Assembly: GCF_024345795.1 (NCBI RefSeq)
Contig: NZ_JAGQBU010000003.1
Coordinates: 98,408 to 162,407 of the forward strand
Source: Synechococcus sp. J7-Johnson
GTDB taxonomy: Bacteria; Cyanobacteriota; Cyanobacteriia; PCC-6307; Cyanobiaceae
Length of the DNA: 64,000 nt
Direction of reading: 5' to 3'
Each line of letters opens with the position of its first letter. Position 1 is the first letter of the stretch. Positions 18,215 to 26,792 of this stretch are shown here, in pieces. Below the pieces are notes generated by a model that was not told where the DNA came from, did no database searches, and saw only the letters and a program-made list of their open reading frames with translations. The position numbers and the translations under genes are program-made.

Positions 18215-18625
18215 TCAGCTTGCCGCGGGCGCATGGCGCCAGCGCTCCACCTGCACCAGGCCGCTGAAGCCGCTCACCGGGGCTGCGCATTTGGTCAGGA
18301 TCACCCGCTGGGTCACGGGGCCGTAGAGCTGCTCGATCCGCTCCATGATCCGCTCGGCGTAGTGCTCGAGGGTGAGACAGCGGACTAGCCGCGCCTGCTC
18401 CTGCAGGGCCTGGATCGCCAGGCCGTAATCAAGGCTGAGGGCCAGATCATCGCTTCGGCCTGCGGGGCCGAGGTCGTGGAAGAGGCTGAAGGCCAGCTCG
18501 AACCATTGGCCCAGGTCCCTCTCCTGCTCCAGCACACCCACGTGCGCCCAGAGCCGCAGCCCGTTCACGTGAATCGCCTCACGGCCAGGCAGGGATGGGG
18601 GCAGTGGCTTGGCCGGAAGGCTCAT
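18215..18625 (-). CDS. folB: Dihydroneopterin aldolase
   Basis: Folate-pathway enzyme that converts 7,8-dihydroneopterin to 6-hydroxymethyldihydropterin and glycolaldehyde; cytoplasmic homo-octamer. 136 residues, about 15 longer at the N-terminus than usual. Family stretches are [19 protein letters not shown], the conserved Tyr in [11 protein letters not shown], and the Glu in [11 protein letters not shown]. The ATG at 18625 overlaps the proA stop by 4 nt. Confidence 0.9.
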   Translation of the reverse strand: MSLPAKPLPPSLPGREAIHVNGLRLWAHVGVLEQERDLGQWFELAFSLFHDLGPAGRSDDLALSLDYGLAIQALQEQARLVRCLTLEHYAERIMERIEQLYGPVTQRVILTKCAAPVSGFSGLVQVERWRHAPAAS

Positions 18626-19941
18626 CGGGGCAGGCTGCGGTGTGTGAATCGGCTTTTGCCGCTGGCGTAGTCGGCCACGATGTGGCCTTCACCGCGCAGG
18701 TGATAGCGGTAGGTGACCAGCCCCTCCAGCCCCACCGGCCCACGCGGTGGCAGGGTCTGGGTGCTGATGCCCACTTCGGCGCCGAAGCCGTAGCGGAAGC
18801 CATCGGCGAAGCGGGTGGAACAGTTGAGGAACACCCCGGCGCTGTCGACGGCGGCGAGGAAGCGCCGGGCCGCCTCGGGATCGTTCGTGCAGATGGCGTC
18901 GGTGTGGCGGGACCCGTGGCGGGCTATGTGCTCCAGGGCCTCATCGAGGCTGTTCACCACTTTCACCGCCAGGATCCGATCGGAGAATTCCCGGCCCCAG
19001 TCGTCGTCGCTGGCGGCGATGGCAACTCCCAGCCCACAGGCCAAGGGGCAGCCCCGCAGTTCCACCGCCGCCGCCGCGAAGGCGGCGATGGCCAGCGGCA
19101 GGAAGACGGCAGCCGCATCGCGATGCACCAGCAGGGTTTCGATCGCGTTGCAGGCGGCCGGGTACTGGGTCTTGCTGTCGATGGCCAGGCGGAGGGCCTG
19201 GTAAAGGTCCGCGGCGCGGTCGACCAGCAGGTGGCAGACCCCATCGGCATGGCCGAGCACGGGAATGCGGGTGTGGTCCTGGATGAAGCGCACCAGCTCG
19301 TTCGAGCCCCTGGGGATGATCAGATCCACCAGGCCATCGAGTTTGAGCAGTCCCAGGCTCTCCTGGCGGGTGGTGAGCAGGGCGAGGGCCGCCGGATCCA
19401 CCGCGCTTGCCGCCAGGCCTTTCTGCAGGGCCGTGAAGATCGCCGCGCAGCTGCGGCTGGCCTCGCGCCCTCCCTTGAGCAGGGCACCGTTACCGGAGCG
19501 GATCGCCAGGGCCGCTATCTGGATCAGGGCATCGGGGCGCGCCTCGAAGATCACCCCCACCACCCCCAGGGGCACCGTGATCCGCTCGAGCACCAGGCCC
19601 TGATCCAGTTCGGTGTGGAGCTGGCGGCGGCCGACCGGATCGGGCAGGTCCACCAGCTGGCGGACTCCGTCGATGGCGCCTGACAGCTTCGCCGCGTCGA
19701 GCCTGAGGCGCGCCACCAGGGCCGGTGCCAGCTGCTCGGCCGCCGCTGCTTCCAGGTCGGCAGCGTTGGCGGCCACGATCGTGCCGGTGGCCTGCTCCAG
19801 CGCCTGGGCCATGGCGCTCAGGGCCTGGCGCCGCTGATCATCCGAGGCCTGGCCAAGTGCCATGGCGGCACGGCGAACGGCTCCGGCCCGGCTGAGCAGC
19901 TCGGGACTGGGATCGGGGACGCCGGATGGAGTGGAAGCCAT
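18622..19941 (-). CDS. proA: Gamma-glutamyl phosphate reductase (glutamate-5-semialdehyde dehydrogenase)
   Basis: Second step of proline synthesis: NADPH-dependent reduction of glutamyl-5-phosphate. 439 residues. The catalytic Cys lies in [13 protein letters not shown] at about residue 263. Other family stretches: [39 protein letters not shown], and the C-terminal [17 protein letters not shown]. The ATG is at 19941. It is the first gene of a tight proA-folB-lipase string after the ROK gene. Confidence 0.96.
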   Translation of the reverse strand: MASTPSGVPDPSPELLSRAGAVRRAAMALGQASDDQRRQALSAMAQALEQATGTIVAANAADLEAAAAEQLAPALVARLRLDAAKLSGAIDGVRQLVDLPDPVGRRQLHTELDQGLVLERITVPLGVVGVIFEARPDALIQIAALAIRSGNGALLKGGREASRSCAAIFTALQKGLAASAVDPAALALLTTRQESLGLLKLDGLVDLIIPRGSNELVRFIQDHTRIPVLGHADGVCHLLVDRAADLYQALRLAIDSKTQYPAACNAIETLLVHRDAAAVFLPLAIAAFAAAAVELRGCPLACGLGVAIAASDDDWGREFSDRILAVKVVNSLDEALEHIARHGSRHTDAICTNDPEAARRFLAAVDSAGVFLNCSTRFADGFRYGFGAEVGISTQTLPPRGPVGLEGLVTYRYHLRGEGHIVADYASGKSRFTHRSLPR

Positions 19942-19990
19942 CGACCCATCATTTCAGCCGCACCGGCTGTTCCAGTCGCACCGGCCTGGC

Positions 19991-20875
19991 TCAGGTCGGC
20001 AGAGCATCTATGGCCAGCCGCACGGCCCCCAGCCGGCCGGCGCCGTTGCCGAGGGCGCAGCGGCGAATCTCCAGGTCCCGGCGGCTCTCCGGCAGCACCC
20101 GCTCCTCCACCTCCCGCCACACCGCCGGCAGGAAGTGGTCGCTGGCGGCACTGAGGCCGCCGCCGATCAACACCAGCTCCGGAGTGAGCACATAGAGCAG
20201 CGAACTCAGGCCGATCCCCAGCCAGCGGCCGTAGCAATCCCACACCGCCTGGGCCTCGCCATCCCCGGCATCGGCGCGGCGGCAGAGCTCGGCGGGATCC
20301 AGCGGGCTCAGCCGCCCCAGCCCCGTGATGCTGCAGAACTGCTCGAGTGAGCCGCGGTTGCCGCTGCGGCAGGGCGGACCGTCCGGATCGACGCCGATCA
20401 GACCGGGCTCGATCGCCGCTCCGTCGCGGCCGGTGAACAGCTGGCCTTCCAGCAGGGCCGCGCCGCCCACGCCCGTGCCCAGGGTGAGCAGCAGCACGTC
20501 GCTCCGGCCGCGGGCAGCGCCCAGCCAGGCCTCCCCCAGCAGGGCGCAGTTGGCGTCGTTGGCCAGGACGACCCGCCGGCCCAGCTGGGGCTCCAGCCAG
20601 TCGGCCAGGGGAACGTTGTGCCAGCCGGGCAGGTTGATCGAGACCCGTGCCACCCGGCCGCTGCGGTCCATCGGTCCAGGGAGGCCGATCCCCACCCGAT
20701 CGGCCAGGCCCGCCGGGTCCACGGCCGTGATCGCCTCCACCAGTGCCGTGCAGACCGCACCGGGCAGGGCTGGCCGGGGGGTGGGGCATTCCAGTTCGGC
20801 CAGGCAGGCGCCGCTGGCATCGAAGCGGCCGAGCTTGATGGCGGTGCCCCCCAGATCCACGCCGATCAGTTCCAT
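19991..20875 (-). CDS. ROK family sugar kinase
   Basis: Probable glucokinase or related hexokinase, 294 residues from the ATG at 20875 (MELIGVDLGGTAIKLG). A longer frame from 20971 runs into the TamB gene and is rejected. It has the ATP-binding DLGGT, catalytic Asp in LANDANCALLGEA, and LTLGTGVGG. The usual ROK zinc motif (G-H ... C-x-C-G-x-x-G-C) is degraded here to EPGLIGVDPDGPPCRSGNRG, with only one of the Cys left and the His gone, so it probably binds no zinc. It is the second sugar kinase in the window. It lies 16 nt downstream of the TamB stop, so the two are co-directional and likely co-transcribed. Confidence 0.85.
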   Translation of the reverse strand: MELIGVDLGGTAIKLGRFDASGACLAELECPTPRPALPGAVCTALVEAITAVDPAGLADRVGIGLPGPMDRSGRVARVSINLPGWHNVPLADWLEPQLGRRVVLANDANCALLGEAWLGAARGRSDVLLLTLGTGVGGAALLEGQLFTGRDGAAIEPGLIGVDPDGPPCRSGNRGSLEQFCSITGLGRLSPLDPAELCRRADAGDGEAQAVWDCYGRWLGIGLSSLLYVLTPELVLIGGGLSAASDHFLPAVWREVEERVLPESRRDLEIRRCALGNGAGRLGAVRLAIDALPT

Positions 20876-20891
20876 CCTTGAGTGGGCTCCT

Positions 20892-23800
20892 TCAGAAGCG
20901 GAAGAACAACTGCAGCTGGCCCTGCCAGCGCCCTTCGGTGTCGAAGGATCCCTGCAGGCCCAGGGTGTCACTGGCCTGGTAGCGCAGGGTGAGCTGGGGG
21001 GGGATGTCGGTGCGGTTCGGGGCCGCCAGCACGGAGAAGTTGAAGCGTTCGGTGATGTCGAGGCCCAGCTCCGAGCCCAGCACCAGCTGGGCCGGCGCGC
21101 GCCGCGACTCCCCCCGGGAACCCGAGGCGTTACTGCCCACCTCGTTCACGGAAGGGGAGAAGAAGGTGGGGAACAGGGAGAAGCTCACCCGCTGGCCGAA
21201 GGCGTTGCTCAGGGTTCCCACCAGGGGGGAGAGCAGCGACTGGCCAAAGACCGTGGCCAGGGCCGCCGTGGCATTGCCGCCGCTCAGTCCGGCCAGGGAA
21301 TTGCCGCCGATCAGGGCCACCAGCCGCTCCTCCGGCAGGGGAGGGGAGCTGCGGATCGTGAGCGTTTCGGCGATCCGGTCGGCCGGGCCGCTGACGGTCA
21401 CCACCACCCTGACCAGGTTGAGCTGATCGAGCGGGGTGTAACCGCCACGCAGGTCGAAGTCGTTGACGGCTTCGCGGCCCTGGCCCACGTTGAGCGTGTT
21501 CGATACCCGGGTGCGCAAGGCGATGTCCACGTAGGGGATCAGGCCGAGGCTCGGGGTGAACACCGCCACGTTGGGGGCGTCGGGATCGAGGGTGAAGTTG
21601 GTGGTGAACAGGCTCAGACGACCACCGAGCAGCCGCACCACGCCGCTGGCGCTGAGGCTGGGGTCGATGCGGCCGTTGAGGGTGAGGGTGCCGCCCGTCT
21701 TGAAGCTGGCCACCGGCGGCACCACCACCTCCAGATCGGGGCCGAGCTTGAGGCGCAGGTTGCTCAGGCGCAGCAGGGGGACCCGGGGGATCGAATCGCG
21801 CAGGTCAAGGGCGGTTTTGCTCTCCACCTCCGGCCCCAGCAGCACCAGGGGCTTCTCGAAGTTCCACGACTCCTCCACCAGCCGCCGGGCCTGCTTCGGC
21901 TGGAGGACGCCGCTCTCATCCTCCTGGGCCAGGGTGCCGGGCTGGCCGTTGATCGTGCCTTTGCTCAGGCTCAGCTCGCCGCTGAGCAGCGGCCGCAGCA
22001 GGCTGCCGCGCAGGGCCAGGCTGCCATTGGTGAGGGCGTTGAGGCGGGGCGCCTTGATCCGCGCATCTTTCACGGTGAGGTTGAGGGGTTGGGGCTGGGG
22101 TATGTCACGGAACAGGCCGAGACCACCGCTGCCATCGAGCTCCCCCTGGCTGCCTATGCGGGCCTTGAATTCCTGCACCAGCAGCTCCTCGAAATCGAAA
22201 AGCACCGTGGCCTGGAGCTGGCTGATCTCCTGACCGGCCACCACCAGTTCGCCGTCGCGGAAGCGCAGGAAGCCATTGGCCAGGGGCTTGAGCAGGCTGC
22301 CCCGCATCAGCAGCTCCAGATCGGCGCTGCCTTTGCGCCAGTCCAGCCCACGCCCCACCAGGGTGCTGATGAAGCGCAGGCCGTCGCCGCGGCTGGAGAG
22401 CCTCAGCTTCATCCCCTCCTGAGCGGGATCGAGGGGGACGCTGCCGCTGAGGGCGACGCGGCTGTCGGCCCCTTCGCTGCTGAGGGAGGCCGACAGAGCC
22501 AGGGCATCCCCATCCAGGCTCACTGTGGCGTCCTCAAGCCGCAGCGGAATCCCGTTCAGGCTGGCGTCGATCAGGCTCAGGCTGGTGCGGAAGGCGCTCT
22601 TGCGCAGAGCCGATCCCAACTGGTAGGAGCCCTCCAGATTCAGCCCCCCCCGCAGGCTGCTGGGCACCGGCGTGGCCAGGGCCAGCAGGGCAAGAGGAAG
22701 GTTCTCGAGGCTGAAGCTCCCTTTCCCGCCCCGGATCGGTCCTTCCAGCCGCACCTGGAACGGATCGAGCCGCAGCGCTTCGTCGCGGTCATCGGCCCGC
22801 AGCCAGAGGTGGCCCTTGGCGCCCAGATCCAGGTTTAGGCGCTCCAGATCGGGCCCGGCCAGGCTGATGTCGAGATCCACCAGACCGCGCAGGTCCTCGA
22901 GCCGTGTCCGTGATCCGGCGGTCGTCGGACCCCGGAATTCAGCCAGCCGTGCCTGGGCCGCGCGGAGAGCCTGGAGCTGGCCATCGATCGTGCCGCCGAG
23001 GGTGTCGATCACGAGGGTGCCCAGGTCGCTGGCCCTGCCCCTGGCCAGGGGGCTGCCGCCCCTCCAGATCGTCAGTGCCTGGGCCAGCTCCTGGAAGAGT
23101 TGCAGCGGCAGTCCTCGCCCCTCGAGGCGGCTGCGCAGGCGGCCCTTCCGCTCGCCATCGGCGCTGAGGGCCACCGTTCCACCGGCCAGGGGCGTGAGCT
23201 CTCCCTTGAAGCGGAACTGGCCTGCCGTATAGCGGCCTGAGGCGGTGAGACGCTGCCCGCGCACCCCCAGCAGCAGCGGACGCTCCACGGCCACGCTGCC
23301 CTCCATCGCCAGGGGCTGCAGATCGAGAATTCCCTTGCCGCTGAGCAGTCCGTCGAGGGCCCTGGGCCTGGAGGAACCACCAATGGCGAGCTGCAGGCCC
23401 ACGAGGGGAAAGCGGCTCGCCTGCCAGCGGTAGCGGCGCGCATCGCCGTTGAAGCTCAGAACCCCTTGCTGGCGGCGCAGCTCCACCTGGCTGGGCAGCC
23501 AGGACCGGTTCAGCCTGGCCTTGAGGCTGCCCTGCTGGGCAGGGGTCAATGCCGTCATGGCCAGATCGCCGCCACCGCCGCTGCGGGCAGTGAGCCGCCC
23601 TTCCCAGGTTTCCAGCAGTTGCAGGGGGCCGCCACCGGGCTGCCGCACCGACAGCCAGAAGTCGGGGCGCAGGGCTGCCAGGGGGCCACTGAGGCGGCCC
23701 CTGGCGCTGAGATCTCCCTGGAGCGTGCTGCCCAGCAGGGGGCCGAGCCGGGCCAGGGCGTAGGGCCTGAGCTGCAGGTTCAGGCCCAGATCGCCTGCCA

Positions 23801-25436
23801 CCAGGCCCCGCCGGCGCTGCCAGCGCAGCGGAAGGCTGCCATCGGCGCTGAGCTCCGGACTCTCGAAGCGGACCAGCCGCAGCTGGTCATCGGACCAGGC
23901 CAGATCGGCGCTGGCGGTGCCCAGCAGCAGGGTGTCCTGCAGGCGCAGACCGGAGGGGGCCGTCAGCCGCGCCTGCAGGCGGCCGAGGGGACCAGCCCGG
24001 CTCTCGCTCGGCCACGCACTGGCCTGGACGTTCAGCAGGGTGCTCCCCTGCCTCTGAAAGCTGGCGCTCAGGGTCGGCTGCCGCAGGGTTCCAGCCAGGA
24101 GCAGGCCGCCTTCCAGCCAGGAACTGCTACCCAGCAGGGCCTGGGCCGCGGCTCCGGCCGGCTGCCAGAGGGAGGGATGGAGCCGCAGCCGCTCGCTGCG
24201 CACATTGAGCTGGGGCCAGATCTGACCCCTGGCCGTGATCTCGGAGCGGCCGGAGCGCAGGCGCAGGCTGTCGAGCCGCAACTGGAGGTGGCTGCGCCAG
24301 TCGGAGCGGATCAGGGCGTTGAGCTTGAGCGGTTGGGGGCTGGTGGGGGTGCCCTTGCCGAGGGGGATGTGGCCATCGAGTGCCAGCAGCGGCTGGCGCC
24401 AGGGCCCGCTCACCCCCAGGCCGAGCCGGTCGCCGCGCTGGGGATCGCTGGCGCTGAAGCGCAGATCGAAGCGGCTTCCAGGCACCAGGGAGCCCTTGAC
24501 CGTGCCGCGCCAGTTCGCCATCCGCCAGGGATCCCCCTCCAGCTGGATCTCCTGCCCGCGGCAACCAACGGCCAGGCGTCTGGCCTGAAGCGGCGCCGGC
24601 AACAGCGGATCCCGCAGCTCCAGCTCCCCAATGCGCAGCGAACCCCGGCAGCTGGTGCTGCCACGGCGGCGATCCAGCTCCAGGCGGCCATCGGCGGTTC
24701 CCTTCAGCGACTGCTGGCGCGGAGGACTGGCACGGGGAATCAAGGAGACCAGTGGCGCCAGGTCCCAGCGCCGCAGGTCGAGGCCGAGCTTCACCGCGCC
24801 ACTGCGCCAGTTGGCCGAGCCGCGCGCCAGCGCACGGCCGTTGCCGGCCCTTGCCCTGGCGGTGGCGCGCCAGTCGACGCTGCGGTTGTGGATCCTCACC
24901 CCGGCTCTGCCCTGCAGCTTCAGGTCGAGAGCGCTGGAGCCCAGCTGCAGGCGGGCGGGCTGCTCCAGCAGGATCTTGAGAGTGAGTCTTGGCGGGGGCC
25001 TGTCTCCAGCCGGCCCGAACACCCATAGCTGCCCCTGGGCATTGGGGATCAGGCTGAGCTGGGTGCCCCTGGGCCGCAGCTCCAGCACCGGCGCCCGCTC
25101 CACCAGGCTGGCCAGGGGATCCAGGTTCACCCCAATCCCGTCGAGGCGCAGGTTGGAGCTGTCGGTAGGCCCGCTCAGGACACGGCTGGGGCCGATGCTC
25201 AGCCCCCAGGGCCTGAGGCCTTTGTAGGGACCGAGCTGGACGGGGTGGCCCAGCCCCCGTCCGATCAGCACCTGCAGCCTTGGCCGCCAGCTTTCATAAA
25301 CCCGGCGAGCCAGGTGATCGGACCCCCACCAGGCTCCGGCCAGCCCTGCGCTTCCACCGAGGGCGGCAGCCAGCAGAAGTCGTTGGCGGCGGCTCCGGGA
25401 CTGGGTTCCCGTTTCAGGCGAAGGCGGGGACCCCAT
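20892..25436 (-). CDS. tamB: TamB (DUF490) translocation/assembly protein
   Basis: Very large envelope-spanning protein, 1514 residues. An N-terminal anchor (LLLAAALGGSAGLAGAWW, about residues 20-37) is followed by more than 1000 residues of repetitive beta-strand-rich sequence. The C-terminal TamB domain includes GRIDPSLSASGVVRLLGGRL, SSPPLPEERLVALIGG and a terminal LQLFFRF strand ending in Phe, as in outer-membrane partner proteins. TamB-like proteins move lipids or assist outer-membrane protein assembly between the inner and outer membranes. It is divergent from ycf51, and 68 nt separate their starts. Confidence 0.9.
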   Translation of the reverse strand: MGSPPSPETGTQSRSRRQRLLLAAALGGSAGLAGAWWGSDHLARRVYESWRPRLQVLIGRGLGHPVQLGPYKGLRPWGLSIGPSRVLSGPTDSSNLRLDGIGVNLDPLASLVERAPVLELRPRGTQLSLIPNAQGQLWVFGPAGDRPPPRLTLKILLEQPARLQLGSSALDLKLQGRAGVRIHNRSVDWRATARARAGNGRALARGSANWRSGAVKLGLDLRRWDLAPLVSLIPRASPPRQQSLKGTADGRLELDRRRGSTSCRGSLRIGELELRDPLLPAPLQARRLAVGCRGQEIQLEGDPWRMANWRGTVKGSLVPGSRFDLRFSASDPQRGDRLGLGVSGPWRQPLLALDGHIPLGKGTPTSPQPLKLNALIRSDWRSHLQLRLDSLRLRSGRSEITARGQIWPQLNVRSERLRLHPSLWQPAGAAAQALLGSSSWLEGGLLLAGTLRQPTLSASFQRQGSTLLNVQASAWPSESRAGPLGRLQARLTAPSGLRLQDTLLLGTASADLAWSDDQLRLVRFESPELSADGSLPLRWQRRRGLVAGDLGLNLQLRPYALARLGPLLGSTLQGDLSARGRLSGPLAALRPDFWLSVRQPGGGPLQLLETWEGRLTARSGGGGDLAMTALTPAQQGSLKARLNRSWLPSQVELRRQQGVLSFNGDARRYRWQASRFPLVGLQLAIGGSSRPRALDGLLSGKGILDLQPLAMEGSVAVERPLLLGVRGQRLTASGRYTAGQFRFKGELTPLAGGTVALSADGERKGRLRSRLEGRGLPLQLFQELAQALTIWRGGSPLARGRASDLGTLVIDTLGGTIDGQLQALRAAQARLAEFRGPTTAGSRTRLEDLRGLVDLDISLAGPDLERLNLDLGAKGHLWLRADDRDEALRLDPFQVRLEGPIRGGKGSFSLENLPLALLALATPVPSSLRGGLNLEGSYQLGSALRKSAFRTSLSLIDASLNGIPLRLEDATVSLDGDALALSASLSSEGADSRVALSGSVPLDPAQEGMKLRLSSRGDGLRFISTLVGRGLDWRKGSADLELLMRGSLLKPLANGFLRFRDGELVVAGQEISQLQATVLFDFEELLVQEFKARIGSQGELDGSGGLGLFRDIPQPQPLNLTVKDARIKAPRLNALTNGSLALRGSLLRPLLSGELSLSKGTINGQPGTLAQEDESGVLQPKQARRLVEESWNFEKPLVLLGPEVESKTALDLRDSIPRVPLLRLSNLRLKLGPDLEVVVPPVASFKTGGTLTLNGRIDPSLSASGVVRLLGGRLSLFTTNFTLDPDAPNVAVFTPSLGLIPYVDIALRTRVSNTLNVGQGREAVNDFDLRGGYTPLDQLNLVRVVVTVSGPADRIAETLTIRSSPPLPEERLVALIGGNSLAGLSGGNATAALATVFGQSLLSPLVGTLSNAFGQRVSFSLFPTFFSPSVNEVGSNASGSRGESRRAPAQLVLGSELGLDITERFNFSVLAAPNRTDIPPQLTLRYQASDTLGLQGSFDTEGRWQGQLQLFFRF

Positions 25437-25504
25437 CGGCTCGTCGCTGTCACCGCCTGAGGTCGCCGCAATATAAAGGGGTTTCCGCTCCTGCTCTGGC
25501 CGCC

Positions 25505-25972
25505 ATGCCCGTCGATCCGTTGTCGCTCAAAGCCGGGCTCTGGCTGGGGGCCGCCAGCGGCGCGCTGGCGGTGTGGATGGTGCTGGCCTTTGTCATGGGC
25601 TGGGGCTTCCGCTTCCGGCTGGTGGGGGTCACCAGCTTCACGGCCCTGCTCTCGCTCTCCTGTCTGGCCTTCGCCATCAGCTACTCGCCACGCACCCAGG
25701 TGGAGGGGGCTGTGACCGTGCCGGTGGTGTTCGACAACGGCAGCAACCTGGTGATCGCCGCTGCGACGGCTGATCTTTCCGCTGAGGCCTATGCCCCCAC
25801 GGTGGAGCAGCTGGCTCTGAACCTGCGCAGCAGCGGCCGCAGCAGTGCCGATGGGCTGGTGCATGTGCGCCTGCGGCGGGTCGAGTCAGCCAGCGCCGGC
25901 GTCAGTCGGCCGGTGGTGCTGGCGGAGGCCACCCGCAGCCTCGATGACGGCGCGGTGAAGGTGCTGCGTTGA
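25505..25972 (+). CDS. ycf51: Ycf51 family protein
   Basis: 155 residues from the ATG at 25505. Two membrane segments (about 9-33 and 37-58) surround the family stretch WGFRFRLVGVTSF. The soluble part ends with VESASAGVSRPVVLAEATRSL, equivalent to the Ycf51 end pattern. Conserved in cyanobacteria and some red-lineage plastids; role unknown. The frame is open upstream to 25280, but that region belongs to the divergent tamB start. Its stop overlaps the next gene (TTGATG). Confidence 0.85.
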   Translation: MPVDPLSLKAGLWLGAASGALAVWMVLAFVMGWGFRFRLVGVTSFTALLSLSCLAFAISYSPRTQVEGAVTVPVVFDNGSNLVIAAATADLSAEAYAPTVEQLALNLRSSGRSSADGLVHVRLRRVESASAGVSRPVVLAEATRSLDDGAVKVLR

Positions 25973-26361
25973 TGCTGGTTCTTCCCTCCCACTTCCGCGC
26001 TGAGCAGAGCCAGCTGAGCCTGGCCGGTCTTAAAGACTGGCCGTCGCTGGCAGCCCAGAGCGATCTGGCCCTGCGGCGCCTGGCCCGCTGCGGCGCTTCG
26101 GAGCAGCGACTGATCAAGCTGCGGGGCCAGGCACGCCTGATCAGTGAGCTGGGTCTGGCGCCTGAGCATGCCGCTCTGCTCCTCTATGCGGGCATCGCCA
26201 GTTCGGCCGGGCTGGCCGAGGCATCGCCCCAGCAACTGCTGCGTCAGCTGGGCCGGCTGCAGCGCTCTTTGACCGGATCCGCGCTGCCGGCGCCCGATGC
26301 CACCCAGGTGCGCGCCTGGATCGCCGCGGCACGGCGGGCCACCGGTCGCCCACCAAACTGA
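25972..26361 (+). CDS. DUF4332 (helix-hairpin-helix type) protein
   Basis: 129 residues from the ATG at 25972, whose A is the last base of the ycf51 stop. The middle part LRGQARLISELGLAPEHAALLLYAGIASSAGLAEAS resembles a pair of helix-hairpin-helix turns (quoted only as LGLAPEHAALLLYAGI for the core), the pattern of DUF4332. HhH units bind DNA or protein; no catalytic residues are visible. Likely translated together with ycf51. Confidence 0.65.
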   Translation: MLVLPSHFRAEQSQLSLAGLKDWPSLAAQSDLALRRLARCGASEQRLIKLRGQARLISELGLAPEHAALLLYAGIASSAGLAEASPQQLLRQLGRLQRSLTGSALPAPDATQVRAWIAAARRATGRPPN

Positions 26362-26377
26362 CCAGGACTGCTCCAAC

Positions 26378-26394
26378 CGGTCTCACGGAGACCG
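26378..26394 (+). promoter_or_regulatory. Small hairpin before the 117-residue secreted protein gene
   Basis: CGGTCTC, loop ACG, GAGACCG: a perfect 7-bp stem that ends 8 nt before the ATG at 26403. No T-tract follows, so it is more likely a translation-affecting hairpin than a terminator. Confidence 0.35.
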
Positions 26395-26402
26395 TCAAAT
26401 GG

Positions 26403-26756
26403 ATGGATCACCCCTGCGGTGGACGGTCCTTGCCTGTTCTCTCCCTTTTTTCTCAACCACGTAAACGGCTGCCGGTCCTCAGTCAGCTCGCCCTGGTTGC
26501 TCTGGCCGCGCTGATCGGAGCCGGGCTGCCGCTCACCCCCCTCCAGGCGGCCTCACCGCTGCTGGAGTCGGTCAAGCAGAACCCGCAGCAGGCCAAACGG
26601 ATCTGCGCCGACCTGCGCCAGCTCAACAGCCGCGGCGTCAGTTCAAATTCGCCGGAAGCGGTTGCCATGGTGGCCCAGAGCCAGGGGCTGAGCTCAACCG
26701 ACGCCGAAATTCTCACCACCTATGTGGTCGGGCTTCACTGCCCTGACGTGCGCTGA
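26403..26756 (+). CDS. Small exported cyanobacterial hypothetical protein
   Basis: 117 residues. Basic N-terminus, hydrophobic segment at about 28-46 with a likely cleavage after LQAA, then about 65 mature residues. The end AEILTTYVVGLHCPDVR is a pattern I associate with small Synechococcus/Prochlorococcus periplasmic hypotheticals. Two Cys remain in the mature part (ICADL and LHCPD) and could form a disulfide. Function unknown. The start could be a few codons downstream, because the first 15 residues are not typical of a signal peptide. Confidence 0.65.
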   Translation: MDHPCGGRSLPVLSLFSQPRKRLPVLSQLALVALAALIGAGLPLTPLQAASPLLESVKQNPQQAKRICADLRQLNSRGVSSNSPEAVAMVAQSQGLSSTDAEILTTYVVGLHCPDVR

Positions 26757-26792
26757 GTCGCTGCGCTGGAAACCGAGCTTCTCGAGGAGTGG

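Noticed and set aside
20325..22838. 837-codon open frame antisense to the ROK and tamB genes
   Set aside because: Low-complexity Gln/Ala/Glu-rich translation, no start context, and both sense genes are clear.
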